Shown: positions 26,323-37,548 of the stretch, piece after piece
How positions within the stretch are numbered: position 1 is the stretch's first letter
Layout: each line of letters opens with the position of its first letter
Notes under the pieces: model-generated
What the model was told of the DNA's origin: nothing
The model's input: only the letters and a program-made list of their open reading frames with translations
Databases searched by the model: none
Assembly: GCA_948567375.1 (NCBI GenBank)
Contig: OX419758.1
Span: 34,539,001 to 34,603,000, forward strand
DNA length: 64,000 bases
Direction of reading: 5' to 3'
From: Lunularia cruciata
Taxonomy: Eukaryota > Streptophyta > Marchantiopsida > Lunulariales > Lunulariaceae
Translations under genes and position numbers: made by a program

Positions 26323-26370
26323 AATCCACAACCTTTCGGTCCACGGTCCTGGACCGAAAGGTTGTGGATT
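26323..26370. repeat. Perfect 21-bp inverted repeat, 6-base spacer
   Basis: Arms 26323-26343 and 26350-26370 (beginning AATCCACAACC) are exact complements around a spacer of six bases. Confidence 0.9.
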
Positions 26371-27160
26371 CTTTGCGTGACAAAGGCACGCAATGAGAGG
26401 ACCTCGGCAAAGAAATGATATTAGTTTAACGTAGCTTCAACTACAATAACCTCGTCCAGATACAATAACCTCGTCCAGACTGAGTCAAACCACGAGATGG
26501 CAATGTCTGTATCATGATTCTTGAGCTTAGGGTAAGTAGTCTTTCATACTTCTCAATTTACTCACACAACCCAAACCAGCTATTTCCGACGTGAGTGAAC
26601 CGTATTACGATAATGATTTGCAATCTATTATCTTAACAGAAGATGAGAGCCTGATCTAGAGATGAGCATGGCAGTAGAGTGAACATAGGTAGCCACCTAT
26701 GTATCTATTTTCTTAATGAATGAACAATCTGAGATGAGTTTAGCAAGTGTTCGCGGAAATTTTTACAATCTCCCTAACGAATTCGCTTCACATTCTTTAG
26801 AGAGCTTTAATTTAGTCTAGCCATTAATACATGCATGGGAAACTACCTAGTGCTGTTGAACAACAGACCTTGTTTGACGACAACCTGGCGAATTTCAAGA
26901 TCCTATTCTCTCCAGAATCATTCAAGTAGTAGTTATAAGGATGTATTCTTAAGTAATATACCATTGTTTAGGATTTTATTCCTGGCATATCTATACAATT
27001 TAGAATTTAACTCCTTTCATGAAATGATATTTACCAACTGACGGAAGATTCAAATAGTATTGTAGTAGTCATGTTATAAACATCACGGCAACCCAACACC
27101 TTAATTGACTTGACCACACAGATATATACTCAAGTAGCTTAACAGATGTACACGAAAGGT

Positions 27161-27203
27161 AGCAATAAATAAATAAATAAATTTTATTTATTTATTTATT
27201 GCT
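27161..27203. repeat. Perfect 21-bp inverted repeat of AAAT units
   Basis: AGCAATAAATAAA... at 27161-27181 is followed after one base by its exact complement to 27203. It contains an (AAAT)n run, but the matching AGC/GCT ends show a true palindrome and not just a simple repeat. Confidence 0.9.
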
Positions 27204-27546
27204 GACGTAGATGTAGAGCCACTCATGTCTCCTATTATTTAGATCTAATCTTAAAGACACTCCTAGGTCAATATATTTAATGTAAGGACTTCTGTCCTGT
27301 TACATCCCAGCTTCGCATGCTGCTTTCGCTCGCCGGCTGGTCGGGAACAGGTTTCCAAGAAAAGAACTGCGTTCGTCCTCGTTACCTCCGAGTTTCGCTT
27401 GCTGCTTCTGTCTCGCCAGATGATCGGAATCAGGTCTCCAGGAAAGAACTGCAATTGCTGCATTTGAGCGGAGGTCCGTTCGATGCCAGTTCGATGCCAG
27501 CGTGCCCGTCTGTCGGACTGGCTTTCCGTTCTCGTACTTTTTGTCA

Positions 27547-27742
27547 GCGAAGAACCATTGGGGAGAAACAGTCATTGAAATATGTACAATCCTCGTATAA
27601 CTCGGTTTCCAACTTCCCGATTAATCCAAGAGTGATGGGAGGAAGCGAAGAACCATTGGGGAGAAACAGTCATTGAAATATGTACAATCCTCGTATAACT
27701 CGGTTTCCAACTTCCCGATTAATCCAAGAGTGATGGGAGGAA
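27547..27742 (+). repeat. Tandem duplication, two 98-bp units
   Basis: The segment beginning GCGAAGAACCATTGGGG at 27547 is repeated without visible change from 27645. Just upstream, 27305-27470 holds two diverged repeats of about 80 bp around AAAGAACTGC. Confidence 0.9.
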
Positions 27743-28004
27743 GCTGCGGGAGAGTGTGGAGACGGGAGAGGAGAGGGAGAGACATGAGACTATATCTATT
27801 TTTTATGAGAGTTCTCTAGCACGTAACTCTCGAGTGAATAGTCAATTCTTTTCGTTTTTTAATTTCGGTTACATTGGCATCTAGATTGAAGATTAGAGAG
27901 AACGAAATAGAAAGTTATAAATATTTTTGGTTTTGTTGGGGTTTAGAATGATCATTATACATTGAGAATGATTGGTCTGGAATTTTCATTTTCAATCTCT
28001 TTGT

Positions 28005-28041
28005 TTTTATGATTAAATTCCATGGGAATTTAATCATAAAA
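28005..28041. repeat. Perfect 17-bp inverted repeat, 3-base loop
   Basis: TTTTATGATTAAATTCC (28005-28021) and its exact complement (28025-28041) around ATG. It lies ~190 bases upstream of the non-LTR element's zinc-finger frame. Confidence 0.9.
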
Positions 28042-28192
28042 TTTTGAAGATGAAAATTGAAAGTTATGAGAGTTATAGATTTTAGGGTTTGGAGAAATTA
28101 GTTTCGTACGTGAGTTGGGATGTGAGAGGTTGTGGTTTTGCAGATATGGGAAGATATGAAAAAGAGCAGCATGTGTTACTATCATTATTCTT

Positions 28193-30484
28193 GTGCTAGC
28201 CATGGCTACACTTTCCCATGTGGGGTCGCCTAGAGCGAGTCGGGATACACCATGCCCGGTGTGTCACCAACGCTTTACCTTGCAAGGGGTAAAGATTCAT
28301 GTGGGAAGGATGTACAATGACTATGATTTGACCATTTGGGATGCCCACGTGAGACGAGCGATCACATTGACAGCAATGACACTCGGGATTACACATGCTT
28401 CTTCTATCCCTTTGTTGATCGTTCCAAGGATACCGATCGAGTCATGGGAGTGGTTAGCTTCTCATGCGAGTTGCATTTTGGAGTTATTTGAGACTAGTTT
28501 TCCATGTCCACGTCTATTCCATAGGCTACCCCGCACACTCCATGATGAGGCTAGACAGGCTTCTTGCTTACCACTTGATCGTTTGGCATGTGATCCCTTG
28601 GACGAGTTAGCATGGTTCCTATTTCTCTTACTCCCTCGATGGTGTCTTCGTTATGCTAGAAGGAGACGTGCGGGGCATAGAGAGGTGGCTGCTAGATTTT
28701 GTCGATTCCAAGTGGGGGATTGGGCAGCCCTTCAGGAGGAGTCTATTAGGGCTACACAATTTATGAGACAAGCATCGCCACAGGATACCACTAAGTCCAC
28801 TTGATTACAATGATGTAGGTCATTGGGTCAGGCGGGAGAGTTTAGTAGAGCAGCAAAAGCGCTACACCCTTTGTCTATAACGAGTCTTATTGATGAGACT
28901 ATCTCTTCCCTACGCTCACTACATCCTATAGCAATAGATGGACTACCACTAGAGGTCTTAGATTATCAACTTGAGCAACCTTTATGTCTTGATAGATTGC
29001 TATTTGCACAAGCATTGTGCACTGCCCCTTGCTTTTCCTTAAGAGGCTTGTTAGAGATGGTTTATGAGCACCTTAGAGATTGCTTCCAAGCAGATGACCC
29101 TTCTAGTGGTTTTACCGAGTTGTTTCATTTGGCTGCAGCAATCGCAAGAGGAGACATTCCTATGTTTATTAGTCAGGTGTTAGGTGCTACTTGACTTCTC
29201 ACGATGGAGAAGGACATGGGAGGCATTAGACAAATTGCTATTGGAGAGATGTTTTTGCATTTGGTTAGTCGTACCATTGTCCTTCATCATCGTTCTCACT
29301 TTTGACAACACCTTAGTCCACATCAGTTTGGAGTAGCTACACCTGGTGGATATGAGGCTATATCTTTAGGCACTAGAGCACTCCTAGATATCCATTCGGA
29401 GTAGGTCGTCCTACAAGAGGATGTTGAGAACGCTTTTAATAGCATCTCACGGGCATCCATCTTTAGAAAGCTTAGGGAGGCTGGTGGATCCTTGGCGAGT
29501 CTCATTCCTTTTGTGTGGTCTTTTTATGGCTCTCCTGCTTCCCTTTAATACCAGCATGGTGGTTCACAGGAGGGAGTCAACGTCTTGGAATCAGCTATTG
29601 GTACACGTCAAGGAGATCCTTTTGGGGGGCCCTTATTTGCCATGGCTAACTTTAGAGCTCTCCTATCTACTACTTTGACCATGCTAGGTTGTGTATTTCC
29701 CTCCTTGGCAGATGATACACACATTGTAGGCCCTGTAGATTAGATTAGGCAGGCCTTTGACTACTTGACTACCGAGCTATATCTAGTAGGCTTGAGAGTC
29801 AAGGTGTCAAAGTGTAGGGCATGATCCCCTTTAGGTATCCCTCCCCACCTTGAGCTTCTAGAGGAGTGTATCACATCCATAGATGGACTTCATGTTCTTG
29901 GAGTGCCAATAGGATTAGAGGATTTTGTCACACGCTTCCTAGACACTACCTTTGCAGAGGATGTTCTCCATGTGGATGACCTTCCATTATTAGGAGATCC
30001 GTAGGTGGCATTTGGTATACTCTCTTCCAATATTGCTCATTGATCATCCTACCTCATCCGTACAATTCCTCCCTCACCGCCCTTCGTATCACATTTGGGA
30101 GCATTTGATAGGAGGATTATGGGAGTCTTTGCTGATATTATTGGACCAAGGACTTTTGAGTGTGTGACAAGGGATTTAGCATGTAGACAGACGGCTCTGC
30201 CAATCTCATGTGGTGGGATTGGCTTGCTTTCTATGGAGGAGACGGCACCTATAGTGTTTTTGGGTAGTTGGGCTCTCTCGGCACCCCTACTTTCCTCCCG
30301 TTTTGTGGTTGTTGATAGGCCGGTTTTGGAGACTTATGTGATAGGTTTTGGAGACTTATGTGACAGAGGTGGAAGGAGGATCTTATTCTCTCTAGGTGTT
30401 ATTGCGGCAGACAAGAGATATTTTATCCCCTTGAGCACAAGAAGATTTTCCACCTTTTGCTTCACTATCGTCAGATTGGACTAG
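28193..30484 (+). pseudogene. Zinc finger-reverse transcriptase ORF of the non-LTR element
   Basis: One frame is maintained over ~2.3 kb with only point stops. Near the start, CPVCHQRFTLQGVKIHVGRMY is a C2H2-type finger (the spacing fits, though the final ligand is unclear). QAGEFSRAAKAL (28835-28870) is the segment that usually precedes this RT type. RT motifs follow: QEDVENAFNSISRAS (motif A, near 29420-29455), GTRQGDPFGGPLFA (near 29600-29640), and LADDTHIVG (motif C with A-D-D, near 29705-29730). Stops replace residues near 28802, 29192, 29302, 29401, 29547, 29741, 29822, 30001 and 30041. It makes cDNA at the target site in related elements; this copy cannot be functional. Confidence 0.7.
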
Positions 30485-30824
30485 AGGTTTACAGTCTTCC
30501 TTGATGGAGCAATAGTGTGAGCATACGTTACATTCTCTCTTAGTCGACTCGTCCATTCCTTGGGCTACTAGAGCACATCTTTGCTCTTGCTCCGGCAAGG
30601 ATGCAGGCTCTTGGATCCTAGCTCAACCGTGCATTAGGGCATTTTGACTCGCACCAACCACTTTCTATATAGAGATTAGGTTTTGCCTAGCTTTGGTCCA
30701 CCCATGTGCATCTTCATTACTCACTTGTGAGTGTGGTTCTACACTAGATGTAGCAGCAGTCCACATGACATGGTGTCCTTTTGGAGGATAGAGGATAGCT
30801 ACCCATGATGCCATTAGGGACATA

Positions 30825-31390
30825 GTGTTTGCTATGGCACAAGAGAGTGAATACTTGGCTTGGAAGGATCGTTTGTATGCTTTGCAGACAACATGTGTCA
30901 GGGCAGACTTATACTTGGTCCGAGATGATCAGGTGACAATAGCAGATGTTGTGGTGATGGACCCTACATGGGATACAGTTTTGGAGGGAGTGATTACCCA
31001 TCCCTCTGGATGGGCGGCAAGTGTAGTAGCAGGTCGTAAGGTCTCCAAGTATAGGAGCATGCAGCAAGGTCACCTCTTTGTTCCTCTAGCCTTGGAGTTA
31101 TATGGAGCAATGGACACGACATTTGACACATTTGTCAAGGAGTGCACGAGAGCTTATCATGTTAGGTCGCAGGGTGTATCACTCTCATTTTCATACTTTG
31201 TAGCATATTTTAGATAGCATGTGTCCATTGCTTTACAGAGGGTAGTGGCTGGTGCAATCCATAGGAGAGCAATCACATTAGGTGATGTTTCTTTGGATGC
31301 TCTAGTTGTGTGTAGACCATACGACTTGCATAGCTTGGATATCTTAGGTGCGGTAGGGCAGATTTCTCATATAGACTCTATTGGGGCTTA
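30825..31390 (+). pseudogene. Restriction-like endonuclease domain of the non-LTR element
   Basis: A 130-codon frame, shifted relative to the RT frame and followed by ~60 codons after a TAG. ADVVVMDPTWDTVLEG, AGRKVSKYRSM and FVPLALELYGAMDTTFDTFVKE match the pattern of the C-terminal PD-(D/E)xK-like domain found after this RT type (Asp, then a Lys-rich strand, then Glu in PLALE). In such elements this domain nicks the target DNA. Assignment rests on motif pattern only. Confidence 0.5.
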
Positions 31391-31663
31391 GCCCCATGTT
31401 ACCTTTTTTGTCTCTCCCTTGTTCGGCTTGATGGGGTCTTCACATCCTTCATTTTTCCTACACGGTTGCCTCTTTCACTTCTTGTGTATTCCAAAATGCA
31501 TATTATCTCTAAAAGAGAAGAATGCTACCGCAAGTGAAAACAAGAAGGATGGGAGACAATACCAGAAAGAGTCAAATGGAGTAAAATGGGGTTAATCCCT
31601 AACAACACAGGAAGGAGGAATCCACCTACCTGTCCTATCAAGAAAATACCAAGAAAATTGTCA

Positions 31664-32042
31664 TGTCATTTGTAGTGCCGCATCTAGATGCTCAGACACT
31701 GGAGTTCTAGTGATAGTAGTTAGAGTCATTTCAGCAGTTTCTCAGAGACTACTTTCCAACGGTCAGATTTTGTGTTTGGGGTACTGACTTCATGGTGGGG
31801 CCCACCATCACTTTGCACCATTTGCACTGTCAAGTGTGCCATCAGCGGGACCGTTAGGGTTTCAGAGCTAGCTTGAGTCCAGGGGGTATAGTTTTGAAGT
31901 GAGCTCCAGAGAGCTCACTTCTCTGATGTTGAGCCTTCAAGTTCCTGGCTATGGTGGACAAAGGCAAGCAAGCGTCACCTAGATTCTCTATGCTTGAGTG
32001 GGTGTGGCTTGACTATAATTAGTGCCTAGTTGTTGGTAGTTT
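31664..32042 (+). repeat. Terminal repeat A of B3, first part
   Basis: Begins TGTCATTTGTAGTGCC and matches repeat A of B1 (52688-53134 and 43334-43781, reversed). No repeat B precedes it, so the 5' end of the element is at repeat A, as in B1 and B2. It is cut at 32042 by A2; the rest (~65 bp) is at 55397-55462. AGTTT at 32038-32042 is duplicated at 55392-55396. Confidence 0.85.
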
Positions 32043-32710
32043 TGTGATGACCTGGCAAATATCACTTTTGTGGTTATCGGGTGAGTAAAGTTTGTTCCCG
32101 TAGAGATTCAAGTCAAAATTGGTCAAATACAAAGTCAAACAATAACATGTAGTTCTTCTTGAGTTCTTCTTTAGTCTCTCAGGTAGAAACCACACCCAGA
32201 AGAGAGTAACAAGCACTGATTTGCAGTCTTGTCACAAATCAGCACTCCTTAATCACAACTCCTTCAATTCTTTCCAAAAAATCTTGATTGTGATAATTGA
32301 GGCTCTCCCAAAAATGGCACTTCACTGCAAAACAACTTCACCTTAGAATTGTGTTCCACCCCTCCACTAAAGGCACAACTTCCTTGATCAAAATTGCTTC
32401 ACATCAACTTCTCACTACACTCACAAATGCAAAATACTACCAACACTACAATTCCTCTTAGATCTGTCAAGGCATTGCTTCGATTGCACTTCACTCAGGA
32501 TCAAACACACAGAATGAAGATCAAGGCTGCAGAATCCAACATCCAACAAGCACTCTAACTTGCACTTCAAATTTCTCCACACACTCACAAACACAATTGC
32601 AAAGCTGATACTTGGAATCAAGCTCAAGCAACGAGCACTGCTTCACAACACTTTGCTTTATCTATTCTCAGAAATAATGAGCATTGAACAACATAAGACT
32701 GTGAATGCCA

Positions 32711-32721
32711 CTCTTAAATAG
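32711..32721 (-). promoter_or_regulatory. TATA-like box of A2 3' LTR
   Basis: CTATTTAAGAG on the minus strand, ~120 bases after the stop of the LTR ORF and ~670 bases before the LTR end; the same position as in L4 and L5. It marks the likely U3/R boundary region. Confidence 0.5.
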
Positions 32722-32838
32722 TGAAGCAATCAACAATTATCTTCCTAATGTACCTCTTCCGTATGACTCTACAAACCTACAGATCCAAAATGACAATGTA
32801 CTTCTTCATATTTGTCTATTCAAATCTCAAATCGGTTA

Positions 32839-34473
32839 TTAATCCAATCCGATGTCTACTTCTTTGGCTTTCAAACCCGATCCTAAAGTAACTTTACTTC
32901 CTATTGCTCTATCCTTGGGTTTCATAATTCCTACATCTTCTACCAGATCTAACAATTCTCTTTCTTGGTCTGACATTTCACTTGTGGGTAATCTATCTAA
33001 CTCCTTATCTTCTGACCCACTCTTCTCTAATGTCTCCAATGGTAACTCCCAATACATCTGCACTCCTACTTCATCTACTTCGGGTTTTGCTCTAACATCT
33101 TTCCAAAGTTTATCTATCTCCAACTTTACCAAATCTAATCTAATTGTGATATTATCTTCCACTTCTAATATCTTCCTATCTACATGAGTTTTGAGACTAA
33201 TCAACAATGCGTTCAAATCTATATCCTTTGCATATCTCTTCCTCGTCTCCTGCACCAACAACGTCAACTTGTGCAGCCTCGTCTCTTCAATACAAACATT
33301 GGCCTTTGTACTTAGCATCACATTCATCCTGATTACAATCTCCTTCAATGGCTCCAATCTCATCTTCCTTTCACGCTCCCGATCTGCAAGCCAATCTTCC
33401 TGGTACATTGCCAATTCTGCTTCAAACTCGGCTTTCACAATTTCCTTCTCCTTCTCCTTCTGTACAACCTTCTCTTCTTGATTACAAAGTAACTCTCGTA
33501 ATCTCTCTTCTTCCCTATATCTCATTGTCAACTCCCATTGCCACAGTTGCTTCTTCTCTTCTACACTCTCCATTACTCTATCGAGCTCTTGCTCCTTCTC
33601 TGCTACCCTTGCCATAGCATGGATAATTTCTAGTCTTGAATTAGCAAACTGCTGCTTTAAGATTTTGTACTCAGCTATTTGTCTTTCCCTCACTATGTCA
33701 CTATGCTTCACAAGTTCCTCTCAATACCTTGCTTCTCTCTTCAAGTTCTCAATCACTAGACTGTAGTATGGAGGCGACTTATCCCGCAAATTCCACACCA
33801 TATGCCTTGTTCTCCCATGGAAGCACCGTGCTTAGTTGATGGGTTCTCCTACAAATATCTTATAGAAGAACACCGCTTGGTGTTTCATCACATAAGTCAT
33901 TCTCTCCAGCTTTGGGATTGCCATGAGAGCACTCACAATCCCTCCCTTGACCGGATCTTTGTAGCTCTCTACTTTGTACCCATTCTTTGTCCTCTTCAAA
34001 GAGAAGGCATCCCTCACTTCTTGGGTTTCTTCGGCTACCTCTCCCTTCCCCAAGAATGTGGCACCCTGCTCTACGCCTACCTCTCTTCAGAGTACTAATC
34101 TCCAATCCGACTCTATCTAGCAAGCTGGATTTCCTCTCTTCCCCTCTTCCTTGGGGCCATCAAGACATTTACTCTTGATTATCTTGGTCATGAATCTTGG
34201 AAAACTCACGTTCCAGTTCCACGCCAAGAATGCAATCCGAAGTTGGCTCCAGACTTTGATTCTTGAGATCACATCTAACTTCCAAATTGCATGATTTCTC
34301 ACTGCAAATTTGGAGTTCTTCTTTCCTCCTCCCATCTTTCTTGCTTCCTCATTGTCTCTCGGGTTAACTCTCTCAAATTCTCCTCTACACACTAGCGAGT
34401 CTTCAACTCTACTTCCCTTCCAACAATCTCCTGCAGGACGACTCCTCAACGGCAAAGGAAAATTGCTCAACAT
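32839..34473 (-). pseudogene. LTR-internal ORF in A2 3' LTR, internally deleted
   Basis: Starts MLSNFPLPLRSRP at 34473 and ends VDIGLD, stop at 32839. The first 118 codons are open, with a basic GGGKKNSKFAVRNHAIW segment. A conserved block (NGYKVESYKD, MKHQAVFFYK, GEPIN) follows in another frame. After the 0.94-kb deletion there is a 290-codon open coiled-coil tail (32839-33711), the longest unbroken stretch of this protein in the window. It is predicted to be rich in heptads and strongly charged. In A2 this frame lies within the 3' end of the genomic RNA, as U3. Function unknown. Confidence 0.6.
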
Positions 34474-34886
34474 TGCTTTGTCGTTAGCCCAATTGTTATA
34501 GAGTCGTGCCTTCTTTGTCTCTCTTCAATTTGAGTTTCTACCGAGAAATCACACCTCTTGCATGCGCCTATCACTGTCAAGTGTACTTCACGCGTATGAC
34601 CATCGGTTTTTGAACCGTCCCTTCTTGAATTTCTCACCCCAAAGAAAAGTTGTTACACTGTTTTTGCCTCGGGTTGAGCACCCATCGATACGAAGACTTC
34701 TTACTTCAGGTTGTATGCTGATAGGGCAAGTCCGAGTACTTCGCCTTATGACCTAAAGCCACGTTACCTCGGGTTTCATCCCAAAGACTTTTTTCTTTGC
34801 CTTCTTTGGACATACAGGCGCAATCAGACTTCTCTATACACTTCTTCTTCTCCATTTCAAAAAAAACAAAATATGTGGGTACCACA

Positions 34887-34903
34887 TACCCCCTCCCTCA
34901 AAT
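34887..34903 (-). other. Polypurine tract of A2
   Basis: TTGAGGGAGGGGGTA on the minus strand, directly before the 3' LTR start. This is the expected plus-strand primer and fixes the LTR boundary. Confidence 0.88.
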
Positions 34904-35018
34904 GTGAGCATCCTTGCAAACATAGACCTCAGGTGTCTTAGAGACTTCCGAGTCTATGGTCCAATATTTCCAAACTCTCCACCTGTTTACTCGAGTGGCA
35001 AAAGGATTCCCTCCAGGT

Positions 35019-36124
35019 CTACAAGCTGCATGGACCCATTTCATAAAGATGAAGAACTTGATAAGGCTCCATCCATCTCAAATGCAACTTACCTGGAAAA
35101 AATATTTGGCGATTGTCGTATAACAAAACAAAATCTCCTTCGCGCACAGCCACACGCTTGATATGCTTAGCATGCCTAACTTTCCTCTTTGCTTGTACTT
35201 CCTTTGTGGTTTGCATTGCATTGTCTCTTTTCTCTTCTAACCACATTAGTTGATGGATCCAAAGATCTTGGCTTTCTTCCTCTGTCATTTGTTCTTCGCA
35301 AAGAATCCAATATGTTGGTACTTCAAATTCAACTGGTAGTATGGGATGCAAGCCATATGTCAAGAAGTATGGAGTTTGTTTGGTTATAATCTTTTCTGTC
35401 ATTTGATATGCCTATAACGCGACTGGTAATTTTGTCACCTTATTCAAAATTTTGCAAAGTAACCCATTTGCCTTTTTCATTAATCCATTTGCTTTTGGGT
35501 TATAAGGAGTTGTCTTCCAATGTTTATTCTGAAAGTACTTGGTTAACGCCTCCATTATAGAGTTCAAAAAATGTCTCCCTCGGTCACTGACCAATTCCAG
35601 AGGACACCCATATTGGGAGATGATGTTTCAAAAGAAAAATTCCACCACAGTTTTGGCATCATCTCTCCGAGTTGCTTCAGCTTAGACCATCTTGGTAGCA
35701 TAGTCAGTGCAAACCAAAATGTATCGCTTTCTTGTGACTCCGGTCATTGGTTAAATGGGACCCACAAAATCAATTCCCCATTTCTCAAATGAGGCCAAAG
35801 GCAAAATTGGTCTCAAAGGCCATTGAGAAGTAGCCATCGGCTTCCCCATTCTTTGACAAGCATCATAGCTTTGGATATGAGCATGCTGTCTTTGTACATT
35901 GTAGGCCACCAATACCCCGCCAAAAGAATCTTCCTTACAGTATTCTTCAGAGCATAATGTCCTCCCAATGCTTCGGAGTGTAAATATTCAATCACTCCTC
36001 CTACTTTGTATGACTCCAAGCATCGCTGAAGTACTTTGTCTTTGCCCATCTTGAATAGAATGTTGTGTTTGAGCTGGTACGGCCCCATTTTCCTGAGAAA
36101 GACTGCCCTTTGCTCCGGATCCAT
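35019..36124 (-). pseudogene. Integrase of A2, broken
   Basis: Zinc-binding part with LHSEALGGHYALKNTV and YWWPTMYKD (35813-36124); the CxxC half is lost to a frameshift. In the core, VSDRGRHFLNS (35412-35594) holds the second catalytic Asp. The block that normally has the catalytic Glu reads ANGLMKKANG, so the Glu appears to be Lys. The C-terminal part (35019-35402) has KRKVRHAKHIKR and FPGKLHLRWMEPYQV, a GPY/F-like module, with no chromodomain after it. The enzyme would join cDNA to the host chromosome; this copy is dead from shifts and the changed Glu. Confidence 0.8.
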
Positions 36125-37467
36125 CCCTTCAAGACAATGGAGAGTATGCAGATAATGATATTTGCTACATACCTTGTACTTTGCATTGCAATTAATTGAT
36201 ATAACTCTTTGTCAAGGAACCAATCGTCAATTTCCCACTCCTGGTCTTGAATTTTTAACCTAGACAGTAAGTCCACATTTGAATGCAAAGCTCCCTTTCT
36301 TACTTGTACAGTATATGTGAATTCTTGTAACAACAAGATCCATCTTGCAATTTGCCTAGACAAATTTGCCTTCTTGAGCAAATTATGCAATGCGTGATGG
36401 TCAACATAGAAGACAAACTCTTATCTCAGCAGGTAGTGGCAAAATTTCTTGCAGGCATACACCATCCGGAGTGCTTCTCTTTCAGTCGTCAAATAGTTCT
36501 TTTCAGAAACTGAAAGTTGTCGGTTGGCATAATACACCGGGTAGTCCTTCTTCTTCTCGTCCTTCTGACTTAAGATGACACCAATGGCCATGGACGAAGT
36601 GTCCACATATACATGAAAAGGGACATCCCAATTCGGGGCCCTCATAACTGGTGCTTCAACCAGCTTCTTCTTCAACACTTGGAAAGCTTCTTCTTGATTT
36701 GCTTCCCATAGATAGTCTTCAGATTTCTTCAGAAGCTTTGTAAGGGGTGCAGCAAGCACCGCATAATTTGACACGAAGCGTCTGTAGTATACGACATGTC
36801 CCAAGAAGGCTCTCAGCTCCCGGATTTTCTTTAGGGATTCCAAAGCTGCAATTACTTTAACCTTCTTGACATCGACTTCAATACCTCGGCTTGACACCCA
36901 ATGCCCCAAAAGAATTCCTTCCTTCATGGCAAAGCATTTCTCCGGATGTATTGACAAGCTGGCAAAACGACACCTTTCAAAAGTTTGGCGAAGGTAATCC
37001 AAATGTACATTTCTTCGCCCAAACACACAAAAATCATCAATGAAGAATTCCACAAATTTGCGCAAGAAATCTTTGAAGATTGAATTCATCATCCGCTGGA
37101 AAGTAGCAAGAGCATTACACAACCTAAAGGGCATTTGATTGTAAGCAAAAGTGCCCCAATTGGTCGTGAATGTAGTTTTATCCTTGTCCTCTTCTCGAAT
37201 GGATACTTGATTGTACCCTAAAAATCCATCAAGAAAGCTATAACAAGGGTGACCAGCTACTTGGTCTAGAATTGTATCGGTAAAAGGCAAGGGATGATGA
37301 TCCTTCCTTGTGACTGCATTCAACTTATGAAAGTCTGGGCAAATTTTGATCTTCCCTGTTTTCTTCTTCGAGACAATGACAATGGGGGAGACCCATTCAC
37401 TGCTTAAGACAAGGAAGTTGATTCTGGCCCCTAAGTACTTGTCGATTTCATCTTTCACCAAAAGCAA
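36001..37467 (-). pseudogene. Reverse transcriptase-RNase H of A2
   Basis: RT: CPDFHKLNAVTRKDHHPLPF, FLDGFLGYNQVSI (motif A with Asp), and FFIDDFCVFGRR (motif C, I-D-D). RNase H follows with FHVYVDTSSMAIGVIL, then LTTEREALRMVYA, and after a stop at ~36420 the tail LHSNVDLLSRL. RT and RNase H stay in one frame with the protease upstream (38733 to ~36127), broken by few stops, which is mild decay. The family makes cDNA from element RNA. Confidence 0.88.
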
Positions 37468-37548
37468 GTACTTCGAGTTCAGGCGGTATTATCTCTGCCA
37501 AACTGGAACCGCACCTTCAACCAAATCAATCCGGTGTTCTCTGAATTC

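Larger units (their letters stand above)
28140..31400 (+). mobile_element. Decayed non-LTR retrotransposon (zinc finger-RT-endonuclease)
   Basis: A single transposon-like block encoding, in order, a C2H2-type finger, a non-LTR type reverse transcriptase and a C-terminal restriction-like endonuclease domain. This order is known for RLE-type non-LTR elements. The 3' side near 31380-31400 has a small hairpin (GGGGCTTAGCCCC). No terminal repeats or target duplication were found, so the ends are estimates. The frame is broken by point stops and at least one frameshift after 30484. The ~260 bases from 31401 to 31663 show nothing recognisable. Confidence 0.7.
32043..34886 (-). repeat. 3' LTR of A2, with a 0.94-kb internal deletion
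   Basis: Starts TGTGGTACCCACA at 34886, directly after a purine tract, and ends GTCATCACA at 32043. It is 2844 bp against ~3790 bp for the 5' LTR of the same element. The missing ~0.94 kb corresponds to ~53330-54270 (the acidic part of the LTR ORF), and the junction is at CACTAGACTGTAG near 33760. Since both LTRs were identical when A2 inserted, the deletion happened afterwards. Confidence 0.88.

Noticed and set aside
28193-28804. 203-aa ORF as a host zinc-finger protein
   Set aside because: The finger is followed in the same frame by reverse-transcriptase motifs; it is the front end of a decayed non-LTR element.
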